A stretch of 64,000 nucleotides of DNA from Hofstenia miamia (GCA_004352715.1 SCFE01000084.1:1770177-1834176), one strand, 5' to 3'. Counted from the first letter of the stretch, positions 1 through 12,010 are shown. Program-made: numbers and translations. The notes: generated by a model from the sequence alone, not told the origin.

Positions 1-3000
1 AAAAAGGTCGTATTATTGTTGAATATCCGTCTACAACAACTTTTGAAAGGTGTTTCTTGCAAATGAATATTCTATTATTTTTATTCATTTTGGAGCATCA
101 GTAGATAAAATGTGGGTTTAGATATTACATGATTAGCATTACCATTTAAAAGGGATCTACCATTAGGCTTTGCATCTGTCTTCAAAAAGGTTTCAATTTT
201 GTTGACAATATTTGTTGATTATCAAGGCCTACAATATAGAGGGCTGTGAAGTCAGTCATTCTAGAATACATTCTTAGACAAGGCTATCTGTTTATATAAT
301 TTAACTATAAAATATTGTGTAGCACACTACATTTTTTAAGATGGAAGAGTCAATTTATTTAGTCAGAATGTCTGGGGTACAAAAAGTACCCCAAACTGTC
401 TCTACGTAGTATACAACAATATTTCAGGTCGTTGTGCTCAAATTATGTTGAAACTTTAAAATATAGTATATCTATGATTTTCATGAAAAGTCAATCAATA
501 TCAATAAGTTTCATATAAATCTTTCCAAACTGTTGAAGAATTAAAAGCTCTGGGGAACGAAAAGTACCCCAAACCATTGCTAACTGTTAAAAACGGAGTA
601 TTTCAAAATTGTACTTAATTTGAAAATTTAAAATTTTTGTTAAATTTGCAGATTTATGTTTATAGTTATCATTTATAAATAAGACAGTCTTTCACATTTC
701 TGTTAAATGTTTGAATTGAATGTTCTTGACATGATATCAAAGATATCCTTCTGTCTTTTGTTGGGCTTGTGTATGTTAAAACAGCAATGTTTGAACTGCT
801 TAGATACATAAAGTTTTTGTTTTATATATAAAAGTAAGGCTTTTGCATCAAAACCTACTGTTTGCCACCAATGAGCCATTATTGGCTCACCATTATTGGC
901 CCATCATTGGGTCATTGTCGGGAATAGATCAATGGCCCATTAATTTCCCAGCGGTCATCTGCCATTAATGGCAACTACAATGGCCCATTGTCGGTCATTA
1001 ACGGCCTGCTATTTGGGCAGTTATCTGTGCAAGGGATTATAAAACAACCAGGTGTGCAATTGGAATGAAAAGAATTTTAATTGTAGTTACTTTCTCGTTA
1101 TGCCAATTACCTTTTTACCTGCACAAACGCACAACTACTTTAGCTTGTACGTATTTTAATTTAACTAAAAGGTAATCAATATGCACTGTATGTATAATTT
1201 GAATATCAAATTGACATTTAAACAAGTTTATATACATACAAAAGTAATTATCATTGTTTTAATGTGAAATGATGCCATGCATTCATTCTGTTTTTTAAAT
1301 GAAAGCTTGATGTTTTTTTCTTAAAACAATAAATATTATATTTTTTGAAGTATATGGAGAAAAACTCGAACTAAAAATTTGAAAAAATTCAGAAATAGTT
1401 ACACCCCTAATGTACAATATAATGGACAGAAAGACTGACGAGGTTAAACAGTGTTGATCTCAAATAATCTTCATATTGAAAATATAATTTCTTGCTGCAG
1501 CGAACTGTTCCGCTATCTCGTAATATCTATTCCAAGCAACACTCATCAACGAGTAAAAATCAATCTATAAAAGACACTTATTTTTTCAAGAATAACATAT
1601 GGTAGAATTATATGGCATCCGAGTAAAACAGATCTAAAACACTAGAATGTTTTCAGAGTCACTGCTCAAAATGGTTTTCAAATAAAGATCTCAACTGTTA
1701 TAGAGGTTTATTACCAATTAGTTTATTACTTCAACTACTTGATATTGTTTATTGTATCGAGCAAATTACAGGTAAAGTAACTGGAATAAATATTTTTGAG
1801 TACATTGTAATAGTTGATCATTGAAGCAGACGTTGAACAACATTAGTTAGAAGTATTGAAACATAGGAAAGAAAAAGTGACCAATTTTATATGTTGCATA
1901 TAGTTCCTCTGATAAATATCAAATAAATCTTGAAAATAACATACAAGTTTTCAGGCTGAAGAAAGTATTCTTGGATTATTTCAAGTCTGAATATAACATG
2001 AATCATTGTAAAAATATTTTGTTTGTTTATGCAATGCTCATATTGAATAAATCTTTGTTATTACTACTATTATTATTGTCTGTTCTATTTTTACTTTTTT
2101 TCAAATTTCATCATATTTATTGATATCATTGATTGCTCTATAAATGAAGTCTGGAGAATTTGTTTATTATACACTACGTGTTTCAATACCAAGTCAATAA
2201 CTTAATCTTTGCCGAAGACAAATAATTTAATTTATTTTATTCTGCAATTTAAATATAACTTCAGTAGCGCTATTTTCCTAATGCAGAAAATATAATAATT
2301 AGAGGATTTTTTCAACAACTAGATATATTCTACATCATTTAAATACCTATTTCAGAAAACTAAGATCAAATTCAGAAAATGTAAGATCAATTTCAGAATC
2401 TTTAAGTTTTCACAAGCTAAATCAAGTAGAAGGAACCCAAGAGCCTATATTGTCTAACTTTCGTGTTATTTGCGGTCTATGATGTCTAGAAACAAATTTT
2501 GGATCTGCAACTTTAGGCTATAACTTTCTTGTACAGATGAGGCATTGTGTCTTTTGTAACATAAATATTTTAGACAGGCACTACCGAATTTTTTGGCTAT
2601 TTTCAGCATTCTGCAGTGTTGCTTTATCTCAATTTTACAATATGAAAACAATTTTTTGAATTACTACATACCTTGGGTAATTGGAAACTTTGACTAATTA
2701 CAACTGCCAAATTTTGATTGTGGAACCCTTTTGGTTTACAATTATTAACCATATGGACTCTCATTATATATAAAAATATACGCTGACTTATAGCTCCATA
2801 CAAACAAATTATTGTTTTTAAGTTTTATCAAAGTTGGTCCACTATAAGATTTAAAAGTAAATGTCAAAATTCAGATTTTCACAATAGTAGTCCACATAAG
2901 GGGTGGAAAAAGATCGGGATTGCTTTAGGTCAACTTTTTGTTGGGTCTGGGTTGGGTCGTATCAGGTGGAAGTTTTTTCAATCGGGTTATGTCTGGTGAT

Positions 3001-3135
3001 TTAATAACGTTGATATTAACTATTTATTACATGCCTTGGTTTTAAGGCTACAATGAACGATTGAGCGATTTGATACATGTAACAGTTTTGTCCCATAACA
3101 ACTAATACTTTAGAAATTATGTAATTTTCCCTTTG
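1..3135. other. Non-coding AT-rich stretch, no gene seen
   Basis: No coding region is convincing in this stretch; the few open frames are short and have no recognisable motif. It holds the two hairpins at 373-571 and a slightly GC-richer patch at 866-1020, where variants of CCATTATTGGC and ATGGCCCATT recur on both strands, suggesting an old decayed repeat. Around 2893-3000 there is a stretch rich in GGGTCGGG-like words that recur near 9960, 21190 and 59750, probably shared transposon debris. Confidence 0.5.
373..571. repeat. Two short GGGGTAC hairpins in a degenerate direct repeat
   Basis: At 373-393 two perfect 8-base arms (TGGGGTAC and GTACCCCA) flank a five-A loop. At 551-571 nearly the same hairpin recurs with one arm mismatch (TGGGGAAC). 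The sequence after each hairpin also looks related (ATTTCA, then TTGT, then TTTAAAAT), so this reads as two degenerate copies of a unit of about 178 bases. A similar GGGGTAAC/GTTACCCC hairpin lies inside the foldback element near 19555. Confidence 0.45.
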
Positions 3136-3261
3136 CTGGCTAGGATAAATCAGGAGCTGAAGAGTATCCCTCTTCCGGAGTACGCTGAAATGTTCCAAGC
3201 ATGGATACGAAGACACCGACGCTGCGTGGAGGTGCGAAGGGAGTATTTTGAAGGACTTTGA
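3136..3261 (+). pseudogene. C-terminal scrap of a mariner/Tc1-type transposase
   Basis: The plus-strand frame reads an amphipathic stretch with IPLPEYAEMFQAW, then RRCVEV and EYFEGL before a stop. This matches the usual C-terminus of many mariner/Tc1 transposases, an IPxxEYxxxFxxW helix followed by CxxxxGxYFEG. Only about 40 residues remain and there is no catalytic core. A possible polyadenylation word (AATAAA) follows near 3287. The host-side limits of the element are not visible. Confidence 0.5.
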
Positions 3262-3357
3262 ATGTCATTGTGTTGTTTTATTCGTGAATAAAAATTCTAT
3301 GAACCAGTTGCCATTACTTATTGAACGCCCCTCGTATGAGTTTTATTTTACAATATT

Positions 3358-6300
3358 CGCGAGGTTAAACTGAATGTTAGTGAAAGTGCAAATCTTGTGA
3401 TTAGAGAGTGTATCATATACTGGGAAAAAGCAAGAATTCCAACAAAGGCATTTCCTAGCTGCATTAAGAAACTTGTTAATCTATATGATGTTTGGAGAGA
3501 GTTGCAAAAAAATTGTAAGACAACTCAGGTAACGTTCAGGAATCGAGAAAAGAATTTTGAAACTGATCTTTATAATTTGGTTGATATTGCACATGCTGAT
3601 GCTTTGGAGAGAATGAAAATAGAGGAAGACAAATTATTTCTAATGAAACAGAGACAGCCAGGTCGGTCGGGATGTTTCGGCGGTGTAGACAAAAAATGGC
3701 AAAAAAAGAAGAAAGATCTAGGCAACAACGGTTGGAAGAAGAAGAAAGAATTGTAAGACAAAAAGAATCACTAGCTGTTGCATCTACTTCCACCAGTAAT
3801 AACCTAGAAAGTCTAGAGAGTTCAGACGAAGAACAAATCTTGAATTCCGAACACAATTTGCCAGACGTTCCCACTCATATACAAAGTTTAAAAAGAGTTA
3901 GAAAGAATCTCATTACACCTAAGCTAGTTGCAGCTTTAGATCGATGCCAGTTAAGCATTAGAGACTCCGTTTACATCCTTAATGCGGTGGTAGAAGCTCT
4001 TGGTCTGAGCAGTGATGACTTCCCTATTAACAAATCATCGATTCAGATAATTCGTACTGAAACTAGAAAATCTAGTGCAGAAACAATTAAATCTAACTTC
4101 CAAAACAGTGTACCCGACATAGTCACAGTCCATTGGGATGAAAAAATATTGCCAGGGTTGGATGTACGAAGTTCAAAAGAAGAACGATTGCCCGTTATTG
4201 CTTCGTTTGATGACAGAAACAGCTTCCCGCAGTGCCGAAACTAGAACGTTCTTCTGGAAAACATCAAGCTAAGGCTGTCGCAACAGCTCTCTTTGACTGG
4301 AACCTTCTCGATAAAGTACAAATAATGTGCTGCGACACAACAGCTTCCAATACTGGCCGTTTCAATGGAGCTTGTGCTATTTTGGAGCAAACTTTAGAAA
4401 GAGAATTGCTGCTTTTTCCTGTCGTCATCATGTTTATGAATTGGTCCTAAAAGCTGTCTTTGAATGCAAGATAAAGCAATTTACTAGTAGCCCCGATATT
4501 CCGATGTTTCAATGGAGCTTGTGCTATTTTAGAACAAACTTTAGAAAGAGAATTGCTGCTTTTTCCTGTCGTCATCATGTTTATGAATTGGTCCTAAAAG
4601 CTGTCTTTGAATGCAAGATAAAGCAATTTACTAGTAGCCCCGATATTCCGATGTTTCAATGGAGCTTGTGCTATTTTAGAACAAACTTTAGAAAGAGAAT
4701 TGCTGCTTTTTCCTGTCGTCATCATGTTTATGAATTGGTCCTAAAAGCTGTCTTTGAATGCAAGATAAAGCAATTTACTAGTAGCCCCGATATTCCGATG
4801 TTTCAATGGAGCTTGTGCTATTTTAGAACAAACTTTAGAAAGAGAATTGCTGCTTTTTCCTGTCGTCATCATGTTTATGAATTGGTCCTAAAAGCTGTCT
4901 TTGAATGCAAGATAAAGCAATTTACTAGTAGCCCCGATATTCCGATGTTTCAATGGAGCTTGTGCTATTTTAGAACAAACTTTAGAAAGAGAATTGCTGC
5001 TTTTTCCTGTCGTCATCATGTTTATGAATTGGTCCTAAAAGCTGTCTTTGAATGCAAGATAAAGCAATTTACTAGTAGCCCCGATATTCCGATGTTTCAA
5101 TGGAGCTTGTGCTATTTTAGAACAAACTTTAGAAAGAGAATTGCTGCTTTTTCCTGTCGTCATCATGTTTATGAATTGGTCCTAAAAGCTGTCTTTGAAT
5201 GCAAGATAAAGCAATTTACTAGTAGCCCCGATATTCCGATGTTTCAATGGAGCTTGTGCTATTTTAGAACAAACTTTAGAAAGAGAATTGCTGCTTTTTC
5301 CTGTCGTCATCATGTTTATGAATTGGTCCTAAAAGCTGTCTTTGAATGCAAGATAAAGCAATTTACTAGTAGCCCCGATATTCCGATGTTTCAATGGAGC
5401 TTGTGCTATTTTAGAACAAACTTTAGAAAGAGAATTGCTGCTTTTTCCTGTCGTCATCATGTTTATGAATTGGTCCTAAAAGCTGTCTTTGAATGCAAGA
5501 TAAAGCAATTTACTAGTAGCCCCGATATTCCGATGTTTCAATGGAGCTTGTGCTATTTTAGAACAAACTTTAGAAAGAGAATTGCTGCTTTTTCCTGTCG
5601 TCATCATGTTTATGAATTGGTCCTAAAAGCTGTCTTTGAATGCAAGATAAAGCAATTTACTAGTAGCCCCGATATTCCGATGTTTCAATGGAGCTTGTGC
5701 TATTTTAGAACAAACTTTAGAAAGAGAATTGCTGCTTTTTCCTGTCGTCATCATGTTTATGAATTGGTCCTAAAAGCTGTCTTTGAATGCAAGATAAAGC
5801 AATTTACTAGTAGCCCCGATATTCCGATGTTTCAATGGAGCTTGTGCTATTTTAGAACAAACTTTAGAAAGAGAATTGCTGCTTTTTCCTGTCGTCATCA
5901 TGTTTATGAATTGGTCCTAAAAGCTGTCTTTGAATGCAAGATAAAGCAATTTACTAGTAGCCCCGATATTCCGATGTTTCAATGGAGCTTGTGCTATTTT
6001 AGAACAAACTTTAGAAAGAGAATTGCTGCTTTTTCCTGTCGTCATCATGTTTATGAATTGGTCCTAAAAGCTGTCTTTGAATGCAAGATAAAGCAATTTA
6101 CTAGTAGCCCCGATATTCCGATGTTTCAATGGAGCTTGTGCTATTTTAGAACAAACTTTAGAAAGAGAATTGCTGCTTTTTCCTGTCGTCATCATGTTTA
6201 TGAATTGGTCCTAAAAGCTGTCTTTGAATGCAAGATAAAGCAATTTACTAGTAGCCCCGATATTCCGATGTTTCAATGGAGCTTGTGCTATTTTAGAACA

Positions 6301-8290
6301 AACTTTAGAAAGAGAATTGCTGCTTTTTCCTGTCGTCATCATGTTTATGAATTGGTCCTAAAAGCTGTCTTTGAATGCAAGATAAAGCAATTTACTAGTA
6401 GCCCCGATATTCCGATGTTTCAATGGAGCTTGTGCTATTTTAGAACAAACTTTAGAAAGAGAATTGCTGCTTTTTCCTGTCGTCATCATGTTTATGAATT
6501 GGTCCTAAAAGCTGTCTTTGAATGCAAGATAAAGCAATTTACTAGTAGCCCCGATATTCCGATGTTTCAATGGAGCTTGTGCTATTTTAGAACAAACTTT
6601 AGAAAGAGAATTGCTGCTTTTTCCTGTCGTCATCATGTTTATGAATTGGTCCTAAAAGCTGTCTTTGAATGCAAGATAAAGCAATTTACTAGTAGCCCCG
6701 ATATTCCGATGTTTCAATGGAGCTTGTGCTATTTTAGAACAAACTTTAGAAAGAGAATTGCTGCTTTTTCCTGTCGTCATCATGTTTATGAATTGGTCCT
6801 AAAAGCTGTCTTTGAATGCAAGATAAAGCAATTTACTAGTAGCCCCGATATTCCGATGTTTCAATGGAGCTTGTGCTATTTTAGAACAAACTTTAGAAAG
6901 AGAATTGCTGCTTTTTCCTGTCGTCATCATGTTTATGAATTGGTCCTAAAAGCTGTCTTTGAATGCAAGATAAAGCAATTTACTAGTAGCCCCGATATTC
7001 CGATGTTTCAATGGAGCTTGTGCTATTTTAGAACAAACTTTAGAAAGAGAATTGCTGCTTTTTCCTGTCGTCATCATGTTTATGAATTGGTCCTAAAAGC
7101 TGTCTTTGAATGCAAGATAAAGCAATTTACTAGTAGCCCCGATATTCCGATGTTTCAATGGAGCTTGTGCTATTTTAGAACAAACTTTAGAAAGAGAATT
7201 GCTGCTTTTTCCTGTCGTCATCATGTTTATGAATTGGTCCTAAAAGCTGTCTTTGAATGCAAGATAAAGCAAATTACTAGTAGCCCAGATACTCCGATGT
7301 TCAAAAACTTAAGAGAAAATTGGAAAAGCATCGATTTTAGAAAAATTGAACCATCTCTTAATTTCATAAAAAGACGTGTTGCATTCAAGCTTTGTTAACG
7401 TTTTACAAGACAGAATTAGACCAAGGTTTTGTAAGAACTGTGCGTATTATTTTTGGGAGGAGACACAGAGGGAAAACTAAGACTAAGGCCCCCGGAGTTA
7501 TGCATCAAGCACGCTGGCTGGCGAGAGCAATCTATTCTTTAAAAATATGTTTACTTCAGTTACAATGCAAAGTAACTGCGAAGGACAAAAAGGCTCTACA
7601 AGATGTTTGCTTGTTTATCGTGATGTTATATGTTAAACCTTGGCAGTTGTGACTAAAGCACCTAACCAAGATTTGCACTTCTTGAAGATGTTAAAAGAGT
7701 ACGAAAAAGTTGACGCTACAATTTCTAAGGCCTCTGCAAGCACGTTTAGCCATCATTTGTGGTATTTATGTGAAGAGACAGTAATGCTATCACTATTTGA
7801 TGATGAAGTTGATAAGCAAACTAAGAAGAAAATGATAGCCAACTTCAACAAGGACAGAATCTCAAACTCTAGCAAACGCTATGATCCGTCAGAGAAAGAA
7901 GTGACTCAAAAGTTGTTTGGTAAGTTAAATTTACTTTTTGTTATATTTTTATATTTTTTGGTTATTTAAATTATTTTTCAGATAAAACGCTTGATGATTT
8001 TGTATCGGAAAAGAGCAAACAATTTTTATCACGACTGCAGATCGACGACTGTTTTCTAAAGGAAGATGTACTTTCTTGGAACAACAACGCTGTTTTTCTG
8101 GAAGCTAAAAGAAAAATAAGTTATTTGAGAGTTGTAAATGATACAGCTGAAAGGGCTGTTAAATTAATACAAGATTTTAACGGGCTTATAACGGAACAAA
8201 AAACAGTTTTTACTGCGCTGTGTGCAGGAACATAGAAAATTGTATCCAGACTATAAAAAAACTACTCTAAAAAGAAATTACCCTTACTGA
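3358..8290 (+). pseudogene. Degenerate hAT-like transposase gene carrying an internal tandem array
   Basis: The pieces read in order: SESANLVIRECIIYWEKARIP (about 3376-3438); IAHADAL and the QRQPGRSGCFGGVDKK motif (to about 3700); a basic coiled stretch rich in E, K and R; VHWDEKILPGLD; KLERSSGKHQAKAVA; CCDTTASNTGR; CRHHVYELV inside the array; APGVMHQARWLARAIYSLK (7492-7550); HLWYLCEE (about 7756); RVVNDTAERAVKLI (about 8129); VQEHRKLYPDYKK, ending at TGA 8288-8290. I recognise this as a family common in cnidarian and insect genomes. The aspartate in CDTTASN followed by CRHH resembles the D...CxxH layout of hAT transposases, so the hAT assignment is inference. A 62-base GT-AG intron lies at 7920-7981. 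Frameshifts near 3700, 4215, about 4410, 7385, 7640 and 8205 make it non-functional. Confidence 0.72.
4361..7300 (+). repeat. Twenty tandem copies of a 147-bp unit inside the transposase
   Basis: Units begin at 4361, 4508, 4655 and so on to 7154, exactly 147 bases apart, giving 20 units. By eye the 18 inner units are identical. The first differs near TTGGAGC versus TTAGAAC, and the last near its end (AAATTACT, CCCAGATACT). Because 147 is 3 x 49, one frame stays open through the whole array from 4327 to 7398 and repeats a 49-residue block containing CRHHVYELVLKAVFECK. The unit spans the transposase from the FNGACAILEQ coding segment to PDIPMF. Its edges share short homology (GTTTCAA upstream, GTTCAA downstream), which fits an initial slippage or unequal-exchange duplication. 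An assembly artefact in copy number cannot be excluded. Confidence 0.9.
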
Positions 8291-9004
8291 TTGTTATTAA
8301 TTTATGGTTTTAATTAAATTTTAATGTTTATCTAATTGGATTTTTACTTTTATTCACATATTTTAAAACATTTGTAGTGATTACATAACATTTATAGTGA
8401 TATTATAGCAGACCGAAATATCAAAACGAAATAACGTTTTTTACTAAACTTTGAAACTCGGTCGGCACTGGTTGCAATTACGCTAGGAAGACGAAATTTT
8501 ATATTTGAGTATCTTATAGCATTAGTAAAAATATAGAGGGTATGCATTGCGAAAATCGAAAAAAATTTTTTTTGTCATATAAGGGACACCCTAATATATA
8601 TATATATATATATTGATTGGACATTTGAAAATTTCATATATCTGAAAAATGCTGTGATTTCTATTTAGAAATTCATGAGATTGAATTCCAAATAACGTTT
8701 GAAAATTATCTACACCAAGTCCAAGTGAAATTTAGAAATAATCAAGTTCTACGTAAAAATAATAATTTAACCATAATAATTTTACAATTATAAATCAAAA
8801 AGTACAATTAGAAATGGTCATTTAACACTAAGAAATGAAAAAAATTCATTTCGAATTCAGTATATGAAATTTAGAAATTGTAAAAATTCATTTCGAAATC
8901 AAAACTTACATTTAAAAAATCATAGCTTACATTGAGAAATTCAAAACAACATTTAGAGTTTGTGAATTAAAAATCAGAATTCGTCAATTTCTTAATTTTT
9001 TTGC
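8291..9004. other. 3' flank of the hAT-like element, TA repeat, AT-rich spacer
   Basis: Near 8572-8594 the sequence TGTCATATAAGGGACACCCT, followed by a (TA)n tract to about 8613, looks like the terminal inverted repeat of a DNA transposon. It may be the end of the hAT-like element, but I found no matching left end. From 8640 to 9000 phrases such as TTTAGAAATT and TTCATTTCGAA recur without a regular period. No gene is seen. Confidence 0.35.
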
Positions 9005-9470
9005 TTCACTTGTCAAATATTTTTGTGGATTCTACAAATAGCTAAACAGAATTCTATTTTGCTCCTCAATTTTTATGGATTCCACAAAATTTCGGAAAAG
9101 AATTTTAGGAAAGCTGTCCATTATTTTTGTGGATTCTACAAAAATTCCGAAAAAGAATATATTTCATTTTTGAAATATTTTTGTTGATTCCACAAAATTT
9201 CTGAAGAGAATTCTACTTCGACTGTCTATTCTTAACGATTCCACAAAATTTCTAAAATCTGTTTTGTTTCACTTGTCATTTATTTATGTGCATTCAAAGA
9301 AACTTCGGAAGATAATTTTATTTCACTTGTCAAATATTTTTTTGGATCCCACAAAATCTCTGCAGAAAATTCTATTTTGCAAGTCGTTTTTTGTGGATTC
9401 CAAAAAAATTCAGAACAATATAATTTTATTTCGCTTGTAAGTATTTTTGTGTATTTCAAAATAATATTTT
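9005..9470. repeat. Degenerate minisatellite with a palindromic core
   Basis: About nine imperfect units of roughly 52-57 bases follow one another. Each centres on a version of TTTTTGTGGATTCCACAAAA, followed by a purine-rich stretch with GAATTCTATTT and CACTTGTC. The core TGTGGATTCCACA is a perfect palindrome in its best form, so each unit can form a small hairpin. Divergence between units is high, so the array is old. Confidence 0.6.
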
Positions 9471-9679
9471 AGTAAGTTTTTGAAAGTAACATTAAATTAA
9501 TAAAAATGGAAAATGTGGTTTATTCCATTTTTGGGTGACTCTATTTTAGTTAAATAAAACAAACAAGATTCAGAAATCGTAAGTTAACTTTCAGAAATCA
9601 TTAATATGAAATAATCAGCACTTAACATTTTCAAGAATGCACTTATTCATGTAATTAACAAAAAGGTATTTTTTAAAAA

Positions 9680-9955
9680 TTGAGAATTTTTGTCCAGAAA
9701 CTGCTTCCTCTAAACAGGACTATGAAGGAGTACATTGTCACAAAACAGGATCAGTCCGCAACATTCTCTTCAACATGGATGCTGAGATCCTTCCCTATTC
9801 ATTCACAAACTTCAATTTTGAAATCGGCAGATCATAGTCCAGTGCTAAATCCATTTGCAGGTGTTTGGAATAAGCTCAAATCGCTTGTGACAAATGATAT
9901 CAATCTGCCACTTACACTTACGATTGACTATATGTGTGCATGTATTAAATCCTAA
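9680..9955 (+). pseudogene. Tc1-like transposase remnant (C-terminal part)
   Basis: The frame ends with ADHSPVLNPFAGVWNKLKSLV, a decayed form of the SPDLNPIENxWxxLK motif that carries the third catalytic residue in Tc1-like transposases. Just upstream another frame reads FNMDAEILPYSF, like the segment that normally precedes it, so at least one frameshift is present. There is no DNA-binding domain and no visible inverted repeats. Family assignment rests on this short motif. Confidence 0.45.
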
Positions 9956-10308
9956 CCAGGCCTGGAAGCGCGTCAAACTTTCTGAACCCGACTTGTTTTT
10001 CTAAATTCGACCTGACTGTTTTCGTAGAAGGAATTACTCTTTTCAAAAATATTATATATACCTGAGACCAATTCAAACGCTAAAACTAACAATGAAATCA
10101 ATAAAATAGTAAGAAAGCAAATATTTCCAGATCGGCACGTGATCATTTCTGAAAATAGCATGCATTCCAAACAGATATCGATCTCTTACCATGGCAAATA
10201 TGACATATTCGAGTATATTACAATAAATGAGAATTGCTTTTTAATTGGATAAACTAAATTGTGCTTTTTTGCAACTCTTTATTGCGGCAAATTTTGCATA
10301 AATTAATA

Positions 10309-10857
10309 ATGCTTTTGAAAGTATTATCTTTAATTCTTTTGTTGAATTTGTTAGATAGATGTCCGTCATTTATGATTAATACTTTCATAAAAAAGCCAAA
10401 GAAGCCAACAATGGGTTATATAGAAAAATTTACAAAAGTAATGGATAAGATTTCAACTCGTCATAAAAAGTGGCCGGAAGAAAAGTGGGAAACCTATGTT
10501 GGTATATTTACTAAAGTGAATATTCTTTCTCAGATATTTGCCAAGCTTGCAATGACAAAACCTGATATAAAATTACTGATGGTGGAGCAACTAAAAAAAT
10601 TATTTGGTAATACTGAGTTTGACTTTACTCTTTCTGATGTTGGAGTTGGGATTATTGCTGGGGAAATCGTAGAAGCAAATGGAGATGTTAATTTGGTTCT
10701 TACTAATAAAAAGTTAAATGATGATATTGTAATGCAAGCGCACTATATCAGACCAACAAAGGAGGCAGCTGACAAATTTACAGAGCCACTAGTCAGGCCC
10801 AAAAGGGATTTTGATTATTACGATGAAGACTTTCATATTTCTTTTGCCAATGAATGA
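10309..10857 (+). CDS. Predicted secreted protein, 182 residues, unknown family
   Basis: A single uninterrupted frame starts at ATG 10309 (context AATAATG) and ends at TGA 10855-10857. The frame is open further upstream, but only from a GTG. Residues 1-19 form a hydrophobic signal peptide (MLLKVLSLILLLNLLDRC). The rest is hydrophilic, largely helical in character, with no cysteine and no transmembrane segment. Near the C-terminus RPKR (163-166) fits a furin-type cleavage site. It is followed by an acidic, tyrosine-containing tail (DFDYYDEDF, 167-175) resembling tyrosine-sulfation sites. An AATAAA lies near 11094. I do not recognise the family. Codon use looks non-random and the frame has no damage, so I think it is a real gene or a terminal exon. 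Function is unknown. Confidence 0.62.
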   Translation: MLLKVLSLILLLNLLDRCPSFMINTFIKKPKKPTMGYIEKFTKVMDKISTRHKKWPEEKWETYVGIFTKVNILSQIFAKLAMTKPDIKLLMVEQLKKLFGNTEFDFTLSDVGVGIIAGEIVEANGDVNLVLTNKKLNDDIVMQAHYIRPTKEAADKFTEPLVRPKRDFDYYDEDFHISFANE

Positions 10858-11630
10858 AATCTAGCCAAAAAAACTATCATGTGGACATTTAGTTAACCGC
10901 AATAACTTGGGTGTGTTTTGATAAATATTTAAGGATGTTTTAGTTGAAAATATAAAATTATAATTTTTTTTAATATTTATAAAAGGAATAGAGCGTGAAT
11001 AGCACTTGACAAACTAAACATCAAAATATGCATTATACTTGATTTAAATTTTCAGTTTAATATTATATTAGTGATTAAAATATTTAAAACTCCAAATAAA
11101 AATATGCTGATTGCATTTGATGCAATTGCTGCTAAATTTCTTACATCTTTGAAAGTTGGATTTCCTTTAGTATTTAAAATTAATCACAATAAGTCGTCAA
11201 AAGCATGCAATATGCAATAAAAGATTAATATTCCTAACTTGAGTTTTTGGAACTGCACACATTATATTACTCTTAAAGGGGAACCAAAAATAAGAGCAAT
11301 TTTACAAAATTCATTTGAATAACTACTCGACTATCAAAATGTTATTTTGAGGTTATTAATTTGTTCACATCATTACACAAATTAATAGTTAGTTGAAATT
11401 TAATCAATAATCAACAAATCTTACTAAAAGACATGCAAAATTTAGTATGTTCTTGATCTAGCCGCAAATTATTTTAGTCTATCTTTAGTCAGCCTTAGAT
11501 ATTTAGCAGTGTTGTGCTATTTTACAAGTGCAATATTACATTTTATTTTTCTAATGTCTAGTGTTTTGCTTTCGACTATTATTAGATTAGACTAAATGTG
11601 TAGCAATTTGAAATTCAAAAAAGCGTAGGA

Positions 11631-12010
11631 ATGTGGGATTTTTACTAAAATTTAAATTTAAATCTTTTTATCGAAAAATGTTTAATTTAGTTTATATTCT
11701 TTAAAAATAAAGAAACCATTAAAAAATATTTGCTAAATTTTGCAGAAATTAACTGTCTATTTCTTGTTCGATGATGTCACTACCTTTATGATCACACAAC
11801 TCTTAATTTCAAAGATCAATGCAAGCAAAAAATTAATAAATTTCTGCGAATTCTAAAGATAGTGACATCATCCGCCAAGAAAGAGACAGCGGATTTCTGC
11901 AAAATTTAGCAAATGTTTTTAATGGTTGCTTTATTTTTAAAGAATTTAAACTAAATTTAGCATTTTTGGCTAAAACTATTTAAATTTTGATTTTAGTGAA
12001 AATCCCCCAT
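11631..12010. mobile_element. Foldback (MITE-like) element, about 380 bp
   Basis: The left arm (about 11631-11800) and right arm (about 11845-12010) are inverted copies over roughly 165 bases. Outer ends pair as GTGGGATTTTTACTAAAA against GGGGGATTTTCACTAAAA. Inner parts share GCTAAATTTTGCAGAAAT and GATGATGTCACTA. Arm identity looks like 80-85 per cent. There is no coding capacity, and a target-site duplication could not be decided. Confidence 0.7.

Noticed and set aside
3536-3874. Minus-strand frames of 63-112 codons rich in S, F and L
   Set aside because: Shadow of the K/E-rich coiled stretch of the hAT-like transposase on the plus strand.
4361-7300. CRISPR-like or zinc-finger array
   Set aside because: The units are directly adjacent with no variable spacers, and the C and H residues do not fit a known finger spacing.
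4327-7398. The 1023-codon frame as a genuine repeat protein
   Set aside because: It starts in the wrong frame of the transposase and is explained by a tandem array with a unit divisible by three; no signal peptide, promoter or independent start is visible. Listed as a repeat instead.
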